From contig NZ_KZ304968.1 of assembly GCF_002723615.1 (NCBI RefSeq), forward strand, positions 1 through 62,315: a DNA stretch of 62,315 nucleotides, given 5' to 3'. Positions 51,608 to 61,173 of the stretch are shown here, piece by piece. The notes under the pieces are model-generated. The model did no database searches. It had not been told where the DNA came from and was given only the letters and a program-made list of their open reading frames with translations. Made by a program: the position numbers and the translations under genes. Position 1 is the stretch's first letter, and every line of letters begins with the position of its first letter. This stretch comes from Limimaricola cinnabarinus (GTDB taxonomy: Bacteria > Pseudomonadota > Alphaproteobacteria > Rhodobacterales > Rhodobacteraceae).

Positions 51608-52218
51608 CACATCACCCCTTTCAGATACTGCCACAGCCGCTGCATCTCGGCGAGCGCATCCGGGTTGTTCGCCTCGATGACGCTCTGCCCGGCCCCGCCC
51701 ATCTCACCATAGACGATGCGGTTGTTGATATTGACCGGGGCCACGCGGCCATGCTGTGCAAGTTCCCTTGCGGCGGCATCTGTGAGGCGTGCCTGAGGAT
51801 TCACCATCGTCATGACGAACGCGAACGGCACCCCTGCCCTACTCGCTGCGCCGATTGTTGGGCCGATCGCGTCTAGGTCATCAGTGCTGGCTCGGCTCGG
51901 GATTACCACCAAGTCAGAGGCGCCCATCACGTCCTGCATCCATCCGGGCACCTGCGGCGGGGTGTCGATCACCACCAGGTCGAAATGGCTGCTCAGGTGC
52001 GGTAGGATCTCCGGTAGATTGCCCGGCTCCGGGTCGTCATCGAGCATGGTGGGGTGATCCGCTTGGCGGCGCGTGAGCCACCTTCTAGTGGTGCCTTGCG
52101 GGTCGAGATCGACTAGGAGGACACGCTGCCCCTCCTCGGCTGCGAGGGCTGCCAAGTTGCGGCTCAGAGCGGTCTTGCCGGCTCCACCCTTCTGCATTGC
52201 TATCGTCATCGTCTTCAT
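51607..52218 (-). CDS. parA: ParA-family partition ATPase (replicon 2)
   Basis: A 203-residue short ParA without the N-terminal HTH extension (type Ib class). The deviant Walker A is AMQKGGAGKTALS near residue 8. LLVDLDPQGTTRRW and FDLVVIDTPPQVPGW complete the ATPase site. ATG 52218 is preceded by AGGTGACC; the extension to 52269 is not supported. First gene of the operon with the RHH protein and rep. It is unrelated in length and subtype to the replicon 1 ParA. Confidence 0.92.
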   Translation of the reverse strand: MKTMTIAMQKGGAGKTALSRNLAALAAEEGQRVLLVDLDPQGTTRRWLTRRQADHPTMLDDDPEPGNLPEILPHLSSHFDLVVIDTPPQVPGWMQDVMGASDLVVIPSRASTDDLDAIGPTIGAASRAGVPFAFVMTMVNPQARLTDAAARELAQHGRVAPVNINNRIVYGEMGGAGQSVIEANNPDALAEMQRLWQYLKGVM

Positions 52219-52328
52219 GGGGTCACCTTGCGTAGCTCCAGCTGCGCAGTCAAGCATGCACGTACGCATCTACGCATGTAAGTTTTTGCTTGCGATCGGC
52301 AGCTTAGCTCGACTTTGTACATTTTCTC

Positions 52329-52532
52329 TCACGTCCAAGTCCAGAAGATGGCTTCGTTCGCTATGAACTCGAGCGCGTCGTCGAGGGGCATGGTGACACC
52401 GCCCATGTCATCGATATCCTCCCATTTGCGCCGGTGTGACCAGTATTCGAGCCGGACCTCGTCGCCGGTGCCTGTCGGCTTCAGGCGGGCAATCGGCGCC
52501 TCCGTCTTTAGCCTAGCACTCTGAACCGATCA
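52329..52532 (-). pseudogene. fragment of a small uncharacterised protein
   Basis: The minus strand has a protein-like frame: ARLKPTGTGDEVRLEYWSHR, then KWEDIDDMGGVTMPLDDALEF, ending ANEAIFWTWT at TGA 52329. It resembles small DUF3024-like proteins with a PMPLDEALD-type tail. There is an upstream in-frame stop and no usable start, so only the C-terminal ~65 codons remain. Confidence 0.45.
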
Positions 52533-52627
52533 TGAAGGCGGCACCGTAAAGGACATTCGGACCCTGTCGAGATAGAGATTCAGCCACTTCCCATAACGGA
52601 GTTCGGGATCTTTCATCCGGGGAGCGT

Positions 52628-53701
52628 TCAGAAAAACCGTTTCCTGAGGCGATCTAGGAGAGAGTAGGCGTAGAGATCGAGTTTTCGCACCATGCGGGAT
52701 CGCTCGCTCCCCTTCGGACCATTCTGTACGGATTGGATCCTTCGACGGATCCGCAGGCTGTCATCGGCGCGCACGCAATACTGGTTGAGATACCAGAACA
52801 GGAATTTCTGCCGCCAGACTGGGTCGGGCGGGGCGGGGCGGGTGATGGCCGAGACCAGTTCCTCATGGCTTCGGACCTGCTGCACGGCGAGGCCGAAATC
52901 AGAGGCGGCAAAGCTGATCACGGGGCGGTCCTGCAGCAAGGCTTCGAACAACACGCCCGAATTCGCGCCGATCACCATTTCGGCACCGGGGATCAGATCG
53001 TAGATCGAGCCGGTCGAAACGGTGACGTCCGGGTTGCGCCCGAACTCGGCCAGGACGCGGGCGACCTTGCGGCTCTTGCAATGCGGATGACGCTTGATGA
53101 CCGTCTTCAGGCCCCGCCCGGAGGCGGCCGAGACGATACGATCCAACGCCGCGCTGGCGTCGAGCCAGCTGCCCCGAACCACCGAGTCGTTCTGGATCTG
53201 CAAGGGCACGAAGACATAGCCCGTGTCGATCCTGACGCCGTCTTTCGGCGGCTGGGAATATTTCGAACGGTTGGCCTGGCGGAGATCGCGGCCCAGATCG
53301 GTCAGGAAGCTGCGCGCAGCATCCGGGTCCTGCCGGGAAATCTTATCGTGGAACCTCTCGGGAAAGAGGGCCAGTTCGGAGAAGCAAGCATAACCCATCC
53401 GGTCCATCGTGTAGAAGGGCGGGATGTAGGATTCCTTGCAGCGCAGGACGTTCCCGGCCTCGCCATAGGAGTGGAAGCTGATCAGGAACCGGTCGGGCGG
53501 CGCGCCGCGCGGGGCGCGTTCGGCGCCGCGCGGCAGCCAGACCGGATCGATCAGGACGTTCATTTCGGCCAGGCTCGCCAGGAGCGTGCTGTAGAAGATC
53601 CGATGCTGCGTGCCGTCCTGCGGATTCCGGAACCACGCCTCCGGCACCTCCAGCGCCACGATCCGGCGGTCGCTGGGCATTGGCGGAGACGGGTCCGACA
53701 T
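52628..53701 (-). CDS. capsule polysaccharide biosynthesis-like protein
   Basis: A 357-residue soluble protein with a C-terminal GT-B-like half: KTVIKRHPHCKSRKVARVLA, VTVSTGSIYDLIPGAEMVIG, then ANSGVLFEALLQDRPVISFA. These are the H-P and S/T-G-x-x-x-E-A-L patterns of KpsC/KpsS-type capsule synthesis proteins (Capsule_synth). The N-terminal half is less conserved. It starts 18 bases after the large fusion gene, in the same operon. A role as Kdo or other glycosyltransferase is inferred. ATG 53701 is used; the frame upstream overlaps the neighbour. Confidence 0.7.
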   Translation of the reverse strand: MSDPSPPMPSDRRIVALEVPEAWFRNPQDGTQHRIFYSTLLASLAEMNVLIDPVWLPRGAERAPRGAPPDRFLISFHSYGEAGNVLRCKESYIPPFYTMDRMGYACFSELALFPERFHDKISRQDPDAARSFLTDLGRDLRQANRSKYSQPPKDGVRIDTGYVFVPLQIQNDSVVRGSWLDASAALDRIVSAASGRGLKTVIKRHPHCKSRKVARVLAEFGRNPDVTVSTGSIYDLIPGAEMVIGANSGVLFEALLQDRPVISFAASDFGLAVQQVRSHEELVSAITRPAPPDPVWRQKFLFWYLNQYCVRADDSLRIRRRIQSVQNGPKGSERSRMVRKLDLYAYSLLDRLRKRFF

Positions 53702-53718
53702 CCTGCGCGGGCTTTCGG

Positions 53719-56700
53719 TCAGGTCCGCTCTCCCATCGGAAAAAGCAGCCGTCCTACGATCCGCGCCACCGGGTTCCGGAGATTTCGGACGAAGGCGACG
53801 GGCTCGCTGCGCAGCCGGACGACAGCGCTTTCGCCGCCGCGCTGATGCACCAGCGGTTTCAGGACCGGGATCCAAAGACGCAGGACCTGCCGGGGCCCCA
53901 GCGTGTTGGCGGGCGAATAGGCCAGCCAGCACAGCACCGGGTGTCGGCCGAGCCAATGGGCCTGCGCGAAACCGACCGGATGCTTCTGCAGCTCCCGGGC
54001 CAGGTCCGAGCGCCCGCGCCGACGGTAGATCGTGGCCAGAAGCGGGACCGACGACCACAGCCGCCAGCTGAACAGCCCGTAATTGACAATGCGGCGCTCT
54101 CTGGAGCGGCGGGCCTTCTTGCGCGCGAGGTAAGCGGTCTCGACGATGTCGAACTCGGCCAGGTGCACCGGGCAATCCGCGGGGGGCTCCGCGCGGGGCG
54201 GAAACAGCGTCTCGCCCGACTCCAGGCCGAAATAGTCCTTGGCGATCCGGTCGTTACCGGGCGCGGCCTGCGCCATGATCGTGTCGGCGATCTCCTCGGT
54301 GAGGAACCACGGGCCGGGCATCGGCAGGCCCTTGTCCCGGCGCCAGGCATTGAGACCCGACACGACATCCTCGATGAAGTTCAGATAGGCCTTCTTGTGC
54401 GGGAAGGAGCGCTTGTTGAACTGCCGGATCAGCTCGACATGGGCCGCCGACAGCCGGGCATCGTTGTGCTTTTGCCTAAGCGGGGCAGGGAGGGCGGCAA
54501 TCTGCGGCAGGCCGGCGGTTTCGGCGAAATCGTCGGTGATGCTCCACGACCCGCCGCGGACGCGCTGATAGCGCCGGACATGGAGGGCGTCCTTGGACAG
54601 CAGGCTCTCCCAGTTGCGGACCAGCCGACCGTAATCCAGGCAGGCCCGGGTCTCGGCTTCCTGCAGCCAGGTCGAGAAACGTGACTTCTTGGCGTTGATG
54701 GCGCCGCCCGCCACGAATTCCGCGTATTGCGAATTGGCCCATTCGTCCTGGCGGCGCAGGTAGACCACCATTTCGGTCGGGAAATCCTCGAAATATTCGG
54801 GCAGGGCGAGGGATTTCGGATTTAGGAAGAAGGCTTCCGACGACAGAATGATGGTGTGGATGCGCCCCTTCATCAGGGCCAGCCCGTCGAGGATATGCTG
54901 CCGCAGCTCGAGGGTGCCCTGTGCGGCCGCTTCCATGAAGCGTGCATGCCCGGCCTGCTTGTGCGGCCGGTCCTCCTGCCAGAACAGGCCGACCTCGGGA
55001 TACCAGATCCCCGCCCGCAGAAGCTCCGCCCGGTTGTCGTCCAAAAGGTGCTGCAGCAGGGTGCTGCCGGTCTTGGTCGCGCCCAGATGCAGGATCAGCC
55101 GCGGGCGTTCGGTCGTCGCCGCAGGCGTCGTGACCGGTGCGCCGACGCGGTCGTTGCGCGCGTAGAAGTTAAGCGCGCGCTGAAAGTCCTGTTCCAGCGG
55201 GTCCTTCGGCTCATGCAGCAATTCGGCGTAGAGCCGGTCGGCGGGAACCGGCGACAGGCCGATCGCGGTCTCGATGTAATCGATACGCCGCAACCGCGTC
55301 GCGGCCAGAAGCAGCCCGTAGGCATTGGCACGCCGATGTTGCCGCGACAGCTGCGAGGGATCGCGGATCAGGTCCTGCGATCCGATCCCGGCCCGTGACA
55401 ATGTCTTTTCCAGCCCTTCGAGGAAAACATCGGTGGCCTGCGCGCTCCGGGCGGTCTTCCAGGCAAATCCGAAATATAGGTAGTGCAGGAACTGCGAAAC
55501 CTGGAACCTCGCGAGCCACCAATGCGGCGAGCCGGGATCGAAGGCGCCGTGATCGTTCAGCTGTTCGACGGTGAGGTCGAAGTTCCGCAGCTGGTCGCGG
55601 ACATCGGCCATGGTCTGCGTCCGCCGCACGGCCGATTGCGGCCGGATCCGGTAGACCACGCCATTGCTGTCGGAGAGCGAGATCACCGGGTCGGCCAAAT
55701 AGGCCTGCAGCAGGAAGGCGCGCTCTTCGCGGTAGGTGGTCAGGAAGCGGATATTCCCGCCGTTCAGGAAGTCCCGGCGGTAGAGCCAGTTCCAGAAGTG
55801 CCGCGAATGGGCGATCTCGTGATGCTCGGCCAGAGAGGTGCGATGCACCTCTTGCGGAAAAAAGGCTTCGGTGGCGTCGCGACGCATCTGCAGGACCGTG
55901 CCGCTGTCGTCCTCGACCTGCTCGTGCAGCTTGCGGTACCGGACCATGTCGGCCTGATCGGTCTCGGCCATCTTCACGACCCGTTCGAGATGCCCGGGAT
56001 CCGGCATGTAGTCGTCGGGATCTATGAACAGCACGTAGCGGCCGCGGGCCAGGTCGATGCCCTGATTTCGCACGAATCCCGGGCCCGCGTTCTCCGCGCG
56101 CTGGATCAGCCGAAAGCGCGGATCGCGCGCGCAGAAGCCTTCGATCACCTTGGCCGACCGGTCGGGGCTGACGTCATCGATCAGGATGACCTCGAAATCC
56201 CGCAGGCTCTGGCGCTGGATCGACCCCAGGCATTCGGAGACATATTGCTCCACGCCGTGAACCGGGATGACGATCGACAGCATCGGTGCGTCAGAGACCG
56301 CATCCGGCACCGGCTGGACGGGGCGGTTTCCTTCGATGAAATCGAGCACGTCCTCGATCTGTGCCGGCACCTCGCCCTCGGGCAGGTGGTAGATCGTGTA
56401 CCAGATGTAGAAGGCGTAGAAGAATTCGGCCAGATCGCGGCTGCGGTGGCGATGCGGAATCTCGACCCGGTCGTCGGTCAGACCCCAGCCGGCGTAGCAG
56501 GGGGCGCCGAAACAGACGACCTCCTTGCTGGCCAGAAGCGCCTCGAGACCCATGCCGCTGGTGCCGACATAGACCTTGTCGACCAGCTCGAACAGCTCGA
56601 ACGGATTGACCCCGTCGCGCAGGATCCGCACCCGTCCCTCGGAGCTCAAATGGTCGAAATAGCCACGCCGCTGGCCGCCCTTGACCCAGTTGAGATCGGG

Positions 56701-57462
56701 GTGGGTCTTGACGATGATTTCGGCATCCGGGTTTTCGGCGATGGCCGCCTGCAGCATCGCCTCGAACTCGGCCGTCGAGGCGCGGCCATAGAAGGTCGAG
56801 GCATCCGCGAAGTTCTGGTCCACGACCAGGACCCGCCGCGTGTAATCGGACGAGACTTCCGGCCTGAAGAATGGCTGGGAATTGTATTTCGAGATCTTTG
56901 CCTCGACGATGCGTCGCATGGCGCTTTCGGCGCGTACCCGTTCGGCTGCGCTCAGGACGAAATCGCCGTTCAGCTTTTCATCCAGCCGGGTTTCGTAATC
57001 CGCCATGTAGTACTGGGCGCGATCATCGAAAATATAGCCGAGGCAGGCCTGCCTCGGATCCCGCGAGGCCAAGGCCTCGGACCAGCTGGTCGTCGAGGCT
57101 AGGAAGCCCATCTCGAAGAACAGCACCTCATCCTCGGTGCCGACATGGGGCAGCAGGTTCTTGGTGCTGTCATGCGACTTCGACAGATCGTCCAGAACCG
57201 CGCCATACATCAGGACCGGGGCATCCCCCCCGATCTGCGCCTCGTCCACCGCCACGAGGTCGGGAAAGAGCCGCGGCAAATTGGCCGAGAAGGCCGTCTC
57301 CAGGTTCTTTCGCTGGAAACCGACCCGGTGCGGCAGGCCGCGGCGGTCCAGCAGGTCCGCGCGGAAGTCGGCGATTTCCCGCTTCTTAGGCCGACCCAGA
57401 AGGTCGAGGAACCTGCGATAGAGGTCCGGGGTGCCGGTCTGATTCTCGTGTTTCTTGCTCAT
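53719..57462 (-). CDS. multidomain capsule enzyme: KpsC-like + GT2 glycosyltransferase + sulfotransferase
   Basis: A 1247-residue fusion. Residues ~210-385 are a KpsC/Capsule_synth-like domain (VLVVDQNFADAS, EIIVKTHPDLN near 251, VYVGTSGMGLEALLASKEVV, then CYAGWGLTDDR). Residues ~393-620 are a GT2 domain (LSIVIPVHGVEQYVSECLGS, IDDVSPD, GRYVLFIDPDDYM near 482). Residues ~785-1050 resemble a sulfotransferase: the 5'-PAPS loop LHLGATKTGSTLLQHLL near 792 and a 3' loop around IILSSEAFFLN and VVYLRRQDEWANSQY. It has no membrane segment and would act on the cytoplasmic face. One polypeptide would then add two sugars and a sulfate. The downstream gene is 18 bases away. Activities are inferred from motifs. 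Confidence 0.8.
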   Translation of the reverse strand: MSKKHENQTGTPDLYRRFLDLLGRPKKREIADFRADLLDRRGLPHRVGFQRKNLETAFSANLPRLFPDLVAVDEAQIGGDAPVLMYGAVLDDLSKSHDSTKNLLPHVGTEDEVLFFEMGFLASTTSWSEALASRDPRQACLGYIFDDRAQYYMADYETRLDEKLNGDFVLSAAERVRAESAMRRIVEAKISKYNSQPFFRPEVSSDYTRRVLVVDQNFADASTFYGRASTAEFEAMLQAAIAENPDAEIIVKTHPDLNWVKGGQRRGYFDHLSSEGRVRILRDGVNPFELFELVDKVYVGTSGMGLEALLASKEVVCFGAPCYAGWGLTDDRVEIPHRHRSRDLAEFFYAFYIWYTIYHLPEGEVPAQIEDVLDFIEGNRPVQPVPDAVSDAPMLSIVIPVHGVEQYVSECLGSIQRQSLRDFEVILIDDVSPDRSAKVIEGFCARDPRFRLIQRAENAGPGFVRNQGIDLARGRYVLFIDPDDYMPDPGHLERVVKMAETDQADMVRYRKLHEQVEDDSGTVLQMRRDATEAFFPQEVHRTSLAEHHEIAHSRHFWNWLYRRDFLNGGNIRFLTTYREERAFLLQAYLADPVISLSDSNGVVYRIRPQSAVRRTQTMADVRDQLRNFDLTVEQLNDHGAFDPGSPHWWLARFQVSQFLHYLYFGFAWKTARSAQATDVFLEGLEKTLSRAGIGSQDLIRDPSQLSRQHRRANAYGLLLAATRLRRIDYIETAIGLSPVPADRLYAELLHEPKDPLEQDFQRALNFYARNDRVGAPVTTPAATTERPRLILHLGATKTGSTLLQHLLDDNRAELLRAGIWYPEVGLFWQEDRPHKQAGHARFMEAAAQGTLELRQHILDGLALMKGRIHTIILSSEAFFLNPKSLALPEYFEDFPTEMVVYLRRQDEWANSQYAEFVAGGAINAKKSRFSTWLQEAETRACLDYGRLVRNWESLLSKDALHVRRYQRVRGGSWSITDDFAETAGLPQIAALPAPLRQKHNDARLSAAHVELIRQFNKRSFPHKKAYLNFIEDVVSGLNAWRRDKGLPMPGPWFLTEEIADTIMAQAAPGNDRIAKDYFGLESGETLFPPRAEPPADCPVHLAEFDIVETAYLARKKARRSRERRIVNYGLFSWRLWSSVPLLATIYRRRGRSDLARELQKHPVGFAQAHWLGRHPVLCWLAYSPANTLGPRQVLRLWIPVLKPLVHQRGGESAVVRLRSEPVAFVRNLRNPVARIVGRLLFPMGERT

Positions 57463-57675
57463 CGCCCTGATCGGTTCCCGATTTCGTCGTTGCGCAGCGT
57501 TCTGATCGGCCCTTTGGAAACGGGAGGATGCCCGAGCGGGCCGCCCTGACTGCGGGCCGCTATAATTGAAAAGAACGGGCAGCGGTAGATCGCGGCGGTG
57601 CTTGGGGAGAGCCAGTCCCGATCCGCCTGCAGCAGAAAGCGGCGGTCCTGACCCGCAGGCGGATCTCGACGGCGC

Positions 57676-58509
57676 TCAACGGCCCTTGGTGAGGTCGTCG
57701 TAACGCCGCAGGTCGGTGATCAGGGATTCCATTTCATCCACGGGGATCATGTTGGGGCCGTCGCTCGGCGCGTTGTCGGGGTCCTGGTGGGTCTCGATGA
57801 ACAGGGCGGAGACGCCCACGGCGACCGCGGCGCGGGCCAGCACGGGAGCGAATTCGCGCTGTCCGCCGCTCGTGGTGCCGCGACCGCTGGGCTGCTGGAT
57901 CGAATGGGTGGCATCGAAGACGACAGGATGACCGGTGGCGGCCATGATGGGCAGGCCACGGAAGTCGCTCACGAGGGTGTTGTAACCGAAGCTCGTACCG
58001 CGATCGCAGAGCATGATGCGGCTGTTGCCGGTCGAGGCGATCTTCTTGGCCACGTTCGCCATGTCCCAAGGCGCCAGGAACTGACCCTTTTTGACGTTGA
58101 TCGCGGCGCCCGTCTCGCCTGCGGCCAGCAGCAGGTCGGTCTGGCGGCACAGGAAGGCCGGGATCTGCAGGATATCGACCGCCGCCTCGGCCGCCGGCGC
58201 GCAATGCGCGGCCTCGTGCACGTCGGTCAGCACGGGACAGCCGAATTCCTCGCGGATCTTGGCGAGGATCGTCAGCCCCTTTTCCATCCCGAGACCGCGC
58301 GCCGTTCCGATCGAGGAGCGGTTGGCCTTGTCGTAGCTGGCCTTGAAGACGAAACGGGTGCCCGAGGGGGCACAGGCCTCGGCGATCCTCTCGGCCATCA
58401 TCCGTGCATGATCGAGGCTTTCCAGCTGGCAGGGGCCGGTGATCAGCATGAAAGGCGCGTCGCCTCCGACGCGGATGCCGGCGATGTCGATCACATTGGT
58501 CGGGGTCAT
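57676..58509 (-). CDS. kdsA: 3-deoxy-8-phosphooctulonate (Kdo-8-phosphate) synthase
   Basis: A 277-residue aldolase condensing phosphoenolpyruvate with arabinose 5-phosphate. It has FMLITGPCQLES, FVFKASYDKANRSS, GCPVLTDVHEAAHC, DILQIPAFLCRQTDLLLA, VKKGQFLAPWDM, LCDRGTSFGYNTLV and FDATHSIQQPSG, all KdsA signatures. ATG 58509 overlaps the kdsB stop (ATGA). The order kdsD, kdsB, kdsA on the minus strand gives a complete Kdo-precursor set except for the phosphatase. This is a second copy to the lipopolysaccharide genes expected on the chromosome, as in ABC-capsule clusters. Confidence 0.95.
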   Translation of the reverse strand: MTPTNVIDIAGIRVGGDAPFMLITGPCQLESLDHARMMAERIAEACAPSGTRFVFKASYDKANRSSIGTARGLGMEKGLTILAKIREEFGCPVLTDVHEAAHCAPAAEAAVDILQIPAFLCRQTDLLLAAGETGAAINVKKGQFLAPWDMANVAKKIASTGNSRIMLCDRGTSFGYNTLVSDFRGLPIMAATGHPVVFDATHSIQQPSGRGTTSGGQREFAPVLARAAVAVGVSALFIETHQDPDNAPSDGPNMIPVDEMESLITDLRRYDDLTKGR

Positions 58510-59300
58510 GTCGGTTCCAATACGGCTTCGATCCGCGCCACATCGGCCGGATTGTTGAGTTCCCAGAAGGCGCGCCCGCGCGCATCCACTTCGACGCAGC
58601 GTATCTTCACGCCGTTCTCGAGAAAGCGCAGCTGTTCCAGCCCTTCCAGCGTCTCGAGCGCTCCGGCCTCCCAGCCGGCATAGGCGGCGAGGGCGGCGGG
58701 GCGGTAGGCGTAGACACCGACATGATGGAAGACAGGGATCGGTCCCCCGCCCGCCAGGACGCTGTCGGGCAGGAAGGGAACGACCTCCTTCGAGAAATAC
58801 AGCGCGTCGCTGCGCGTGTCGAAGACGACCGTGGTGCCGCCGACACGGCCGTTCCGGCGATCCTCGACGAAATGCCCGTAGGTCAGCGCGTCGCAACGCA
58901 GGACCGGGGTCGCGACGGCGGCATCCGGATCGGCCTTCATGGCCGTGACCAAAGCTTCGACGAACCAAGGGGGCGTCAGCGGTGCATCGCCCTGGAGGTT
59001 GACCACCAGATCTGCCGCGATGCCCGCTTGCGCCAAGGCGTCGGCGCAGCGAGCGGTGCCGTTTTCACAGCTTTCCGACGTCGTCACCACCTCGGCGCCG
59101 AAGCTCTCGGCTTCGGCCCGGATACGGTCGTCATCCGTGGCCACGTAGATGGCGTCGATACCGGTGACGCTGCGCGCCGCCTCCCATGTCATCCGGATCA
59201 GGGTCTTCGTTGTGCCATCGGGCTGACGCAGGCGCGCCAGCGGCTTGCCGGGATAGCGCGTCGAGGCATAGCGGGCGGGGATCAGGAGGACGGTTTTCAT
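58506..59300 (-). CDS. kdsB: 3-deoxy-manno-octulosonate cytidylyltransferase (CMP-Kdo synthetase)
   Basis: A 264-residue enzyme activating Kdo to CMP-Kdo. The N-terminal LLIPARYASTRYPGKPLARL is the CMP-sugar synthetase motif. IYVATDDDRI, TSESCENGTARCADAL, LVVNLQGDAPLTPPWF and the late HVGVYAYRPAALAAYAGW follow. The C terminus VDARGRAFWELNNPADVARI deviates somewhat from LPS-type KdsB. ATG 59300 overlaps the kdsD stop. It sits between kdsD and kdsA, and supplies the Kdo linker for the capsule anchor. Confidence 0.93.
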   Translation of the reverse strand: MKTVLLIPARYASTRYPGKPLARLRQPDGTTKTLIRMTWEAARSVTGIDAIYVATDDDRIRAEAESFGAEVVTTSESCENGTARCADALAQAGIAADLVVNLQGDAPLTPPWFVEALVTAMKADPDAAVATPVLRCDALTYGHFVEDRRNGRVGGTTVVFDTRSDALYFSKEVVPFLPDSVLAGGGPIPVFHHVGVYAYRPAALAAYAGWEAGALETLEGLEQLRFLENGVKIRCVEVDARGRAFWELNNPADVARIEAVLEPT

Positions 59301-60274
59301 ACCACGCCGGCCCGCAGGCAGTCATGGACATGCAGGACACCGACCGGGGCGCCGTCCCCGTCGACCACGAACAGCGCGCCGATCGCATGCGCGTTGAGCT
59401 TGGCCAGCGCTGTCGCGGCCAGGACATCCGGGGTCACGGTCACCGGTGAATCCTTGGCGATCTCGATCGCCCGGCGATCGAGAAGCCCGTCCATGTTGCG
59501 TCGCAGGTCGCCATCCGTGATAACCCCGACAAGCTTGCCGCTGCGGACGATGCCGGCGATGCCGAACCCCTTGGAGGTCATGACCAGAAGTGTCTCGCGC
59601 ATATCGGTCTCGGCATCGACCAGCGGAACGGCATCGCCGGCATGCATCAGCTGCTCGACCTTGGCCATCTGCGCGCCGAGCTTTCCGCCCGGATGGAAGA
59701 CGCTGAAATCCTGGGGCCGGAAGCCGCGCCGCGACATCAGGCTGACGGCCAGCGCATCACCGAGCGCCAGGGCCAGCGTAGTCGAGGTGGTCGGGGCCAT
59801 GCCGATCGAGCAGGCCTCGGGGGCCGCAGGCAGCAGTAGGCGGTGATCGGCCATCTTCATCAGACTGCTGTCGTTGCGCGACGAGATCGCGATCAGCGGA
59901 ATCGAGAAGCGCCGGGTATAGGCGACCAGGTCGCGTAGTTCCGAGGTTTCGCCGGAATTGGAGATCAGCAGGCAGACATCGGCCGAGGTGATCATGCCCA
60001 GATCCCCGTGGCTCGCCTCAGCGGCATGAACGAAACAGGCTGGCGTGCCCGTGCTGGCGAGCGTCGCTGCGATCTTGCGGCCGATATGGCCCGATTTTCC
60101 GATGCCCGAGACGATGACACGCCCTTGGCAGGCCTGGATGCAGTCGATCGCCGCGGCCAGATCCTCTGGCAGCGCCGCGGCCATGTCGAGCAGTGCCTGA
60201 CCCTCGATTTCGAGAACCCGCCGGGCGCCGAGGAGAGCATCGCTGGGCGGAGCGATGCGTGAGGAGAGTGTCAT
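59297..60274 (-). CDS. kdsD: arabinose-5-phosphate isomerase (KdsD/KpsF)
   Basis: A 325-residue isomerase converting ribulose 5-phosphate to arabinose 5-phosphate. It has a SIS domain (VIVSGIGKSGHIGRKIAATL, HGDLGMITSADVCLLISNSG, MAPTTSTTLALALGDALAV) followed by two CBS domains from about residue 205 (ETLLVMTSKGFGIAGIV; GVITDGDLRRNM). FHPGGKLG is the family marker. It is the first gene of the kds operon. An IS5 element lies 70 bases upstream, so its promoter may have been changed or supplied by the IS. Confidence 0.93.
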   Translation of the reverse strand: MTLSSRIAPPSDALLGARRVLEIEGQALLDMAAALPEDLAAAIDCIQACQGRVIVSGIGKSGHIGRKIAATLASTGTPACFVHAAEASHGDLGMITSADVCLLISNSGETSELRDLVAYTRRFSIPLIAISSRNDSSLMKMADHRLLLPAAPEACSIGMAPTTSTTLALALGDALAVSLMSRRGFRPQDFSVFHPGGKLGAQMAKVEQLMHAGDAVPLVDAETDMRETLLVMTSKGFGIAGIVRSGKLVGVITDGDLRRNMDGLLDRRAIEIAKDSPVTVTPDVLAATALAKLNAHAIGALFVVDGDGAPVGVLHVHDCLRAGVV

Positions 60275-60406
60275 GCAAGAAGCCCTAATGAGGTCAAGTC
60301 ACGCCGGTCTAAGCCCGCGGCCTGCCCATTTCAAGAAAGCTACGGTCAGGATGCATTGATCTCAGTTGCGCTGCGTGATTCACGCCTCCGAAAACGGAGC
60401 GATTAC

Positions 60407-60754
60407 ATGAGCGATCTCTTCTGGCTGACCGACGCGCAGATGGCACGTCTGGCTCCCTTCTTTCCCAAGTCACACGGGAAGCCCCGGGTTGATGACAAGC
60501 GGGTGCTGAGCGGGATTATTTTCATCAATCGCAATGGCTTGCGTTGGCGTGACGCTCCTGCTGCATATGGTCCTCACAAAACACTTTACAGCCGCTGGAA
60601 GCGTTGGAGCGAAAAGGGCATCTTCGCGCGGATGATGGCCGGACTGTCGGCGGAACACGGTGAGAAGACGACCGTGATGATCGACGCGACATACCTCAAG
60701 GCCCACCGAACGGCGACCAGCATGGCCGCCAAAAAGGGGGGCGTGGTCGCCTGA
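60407..60754 (+). CDS. IS5-family transposase OrfA
   Basis: A 115-residue N-terminal half: LFWLTDAQMARLAPFFPKSH, GIIFINRNGLRWRDAPAAYG, then VMIDATYLKAHRTA, which carries the first catalytic aspartate. A run of five A and six G (60731-60741) near the end is a classic -1 slippage site. Shifting back one base joins the frame to OrfB, giving the full DDE protein. ATG 60407 is standard for this group. Confidence 0.88.
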   Translation: MSDLFWLTDAQMARLAPFFPKSHGKPRVDDKRVLSGIIFINRNGLRWRDAPAAYGPHKTLYSRWKRWSEKGIFARMMAGLSAEHGEKTTVMIDATYLKAHRTATSMAAKKGGVVA

Positions 60755-61164
60755 TTGGTCGAACCAAAGGCGGTATGAACACCAAGCTGCACGCCATCTG
60801 CGACAGTCAGGGACGACCGATCGACCTGTTCGTCACCGCTGGACAGGTCAGCGATTATATCGGCGCACGGGCGCTGCTCAGTCGCCTACCAAACGTCAAA
60901 TGGCTACTCGGGGATCGTGGCTATGACGCTGACTGGTTCAGAGAAGCGTTGCAGGACAAGGGGATACGCGCCTGCATCCCAGGCCGGAAGAAACGCAAGA
61001 CGCCGGTCAAATATGACAAGCGGAGGTACAAGCGGCGCAACCGCATCGAGATCATGTTCGGCAGGCTCAAGGACTGGAGGCGCGTCGCGACCCGCTATGA
61101 CCGATGCCCCAAGGTGTTCCTCTCAGCCATCGCCCTCGCGGCTCTCGTCATTTACTGGTTATGA
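60755..61164 (+). CDS. IS5-family transposase OrfB (expressed by -1 frameshift)
   Basis: The frame, read as a continuation of OrfA after slippage, has IGRTKGGMNTKLHAICDSQG, LLGDRGYDADWFREAL (second D) and YKRRNRIEIMFGRLKDWRRV (catalytic E). The C terminus is LAALVIYWL. ATG 60775 is an internal alternative start. Nothing interrupts it, so the element may be active. Confidence 0.88.
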
Positions 61165-61173
61165 ATCCTGACC

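Larger units (their letters stand above)
60344..61173 (+). mobile_element. IS5-family (IS427-type) insertion sequence
   Basis: The ends GGTCAGGATGCAT (60344-60356) and, inverted, GGTCAGGATTCAT (61161-61173) enclose two overlapping transposase frames. Both flanks contain CTA, a possible short target duplication. It appears complete and is directly abutted on the right by an IS481 element. Confidence 0.88.
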
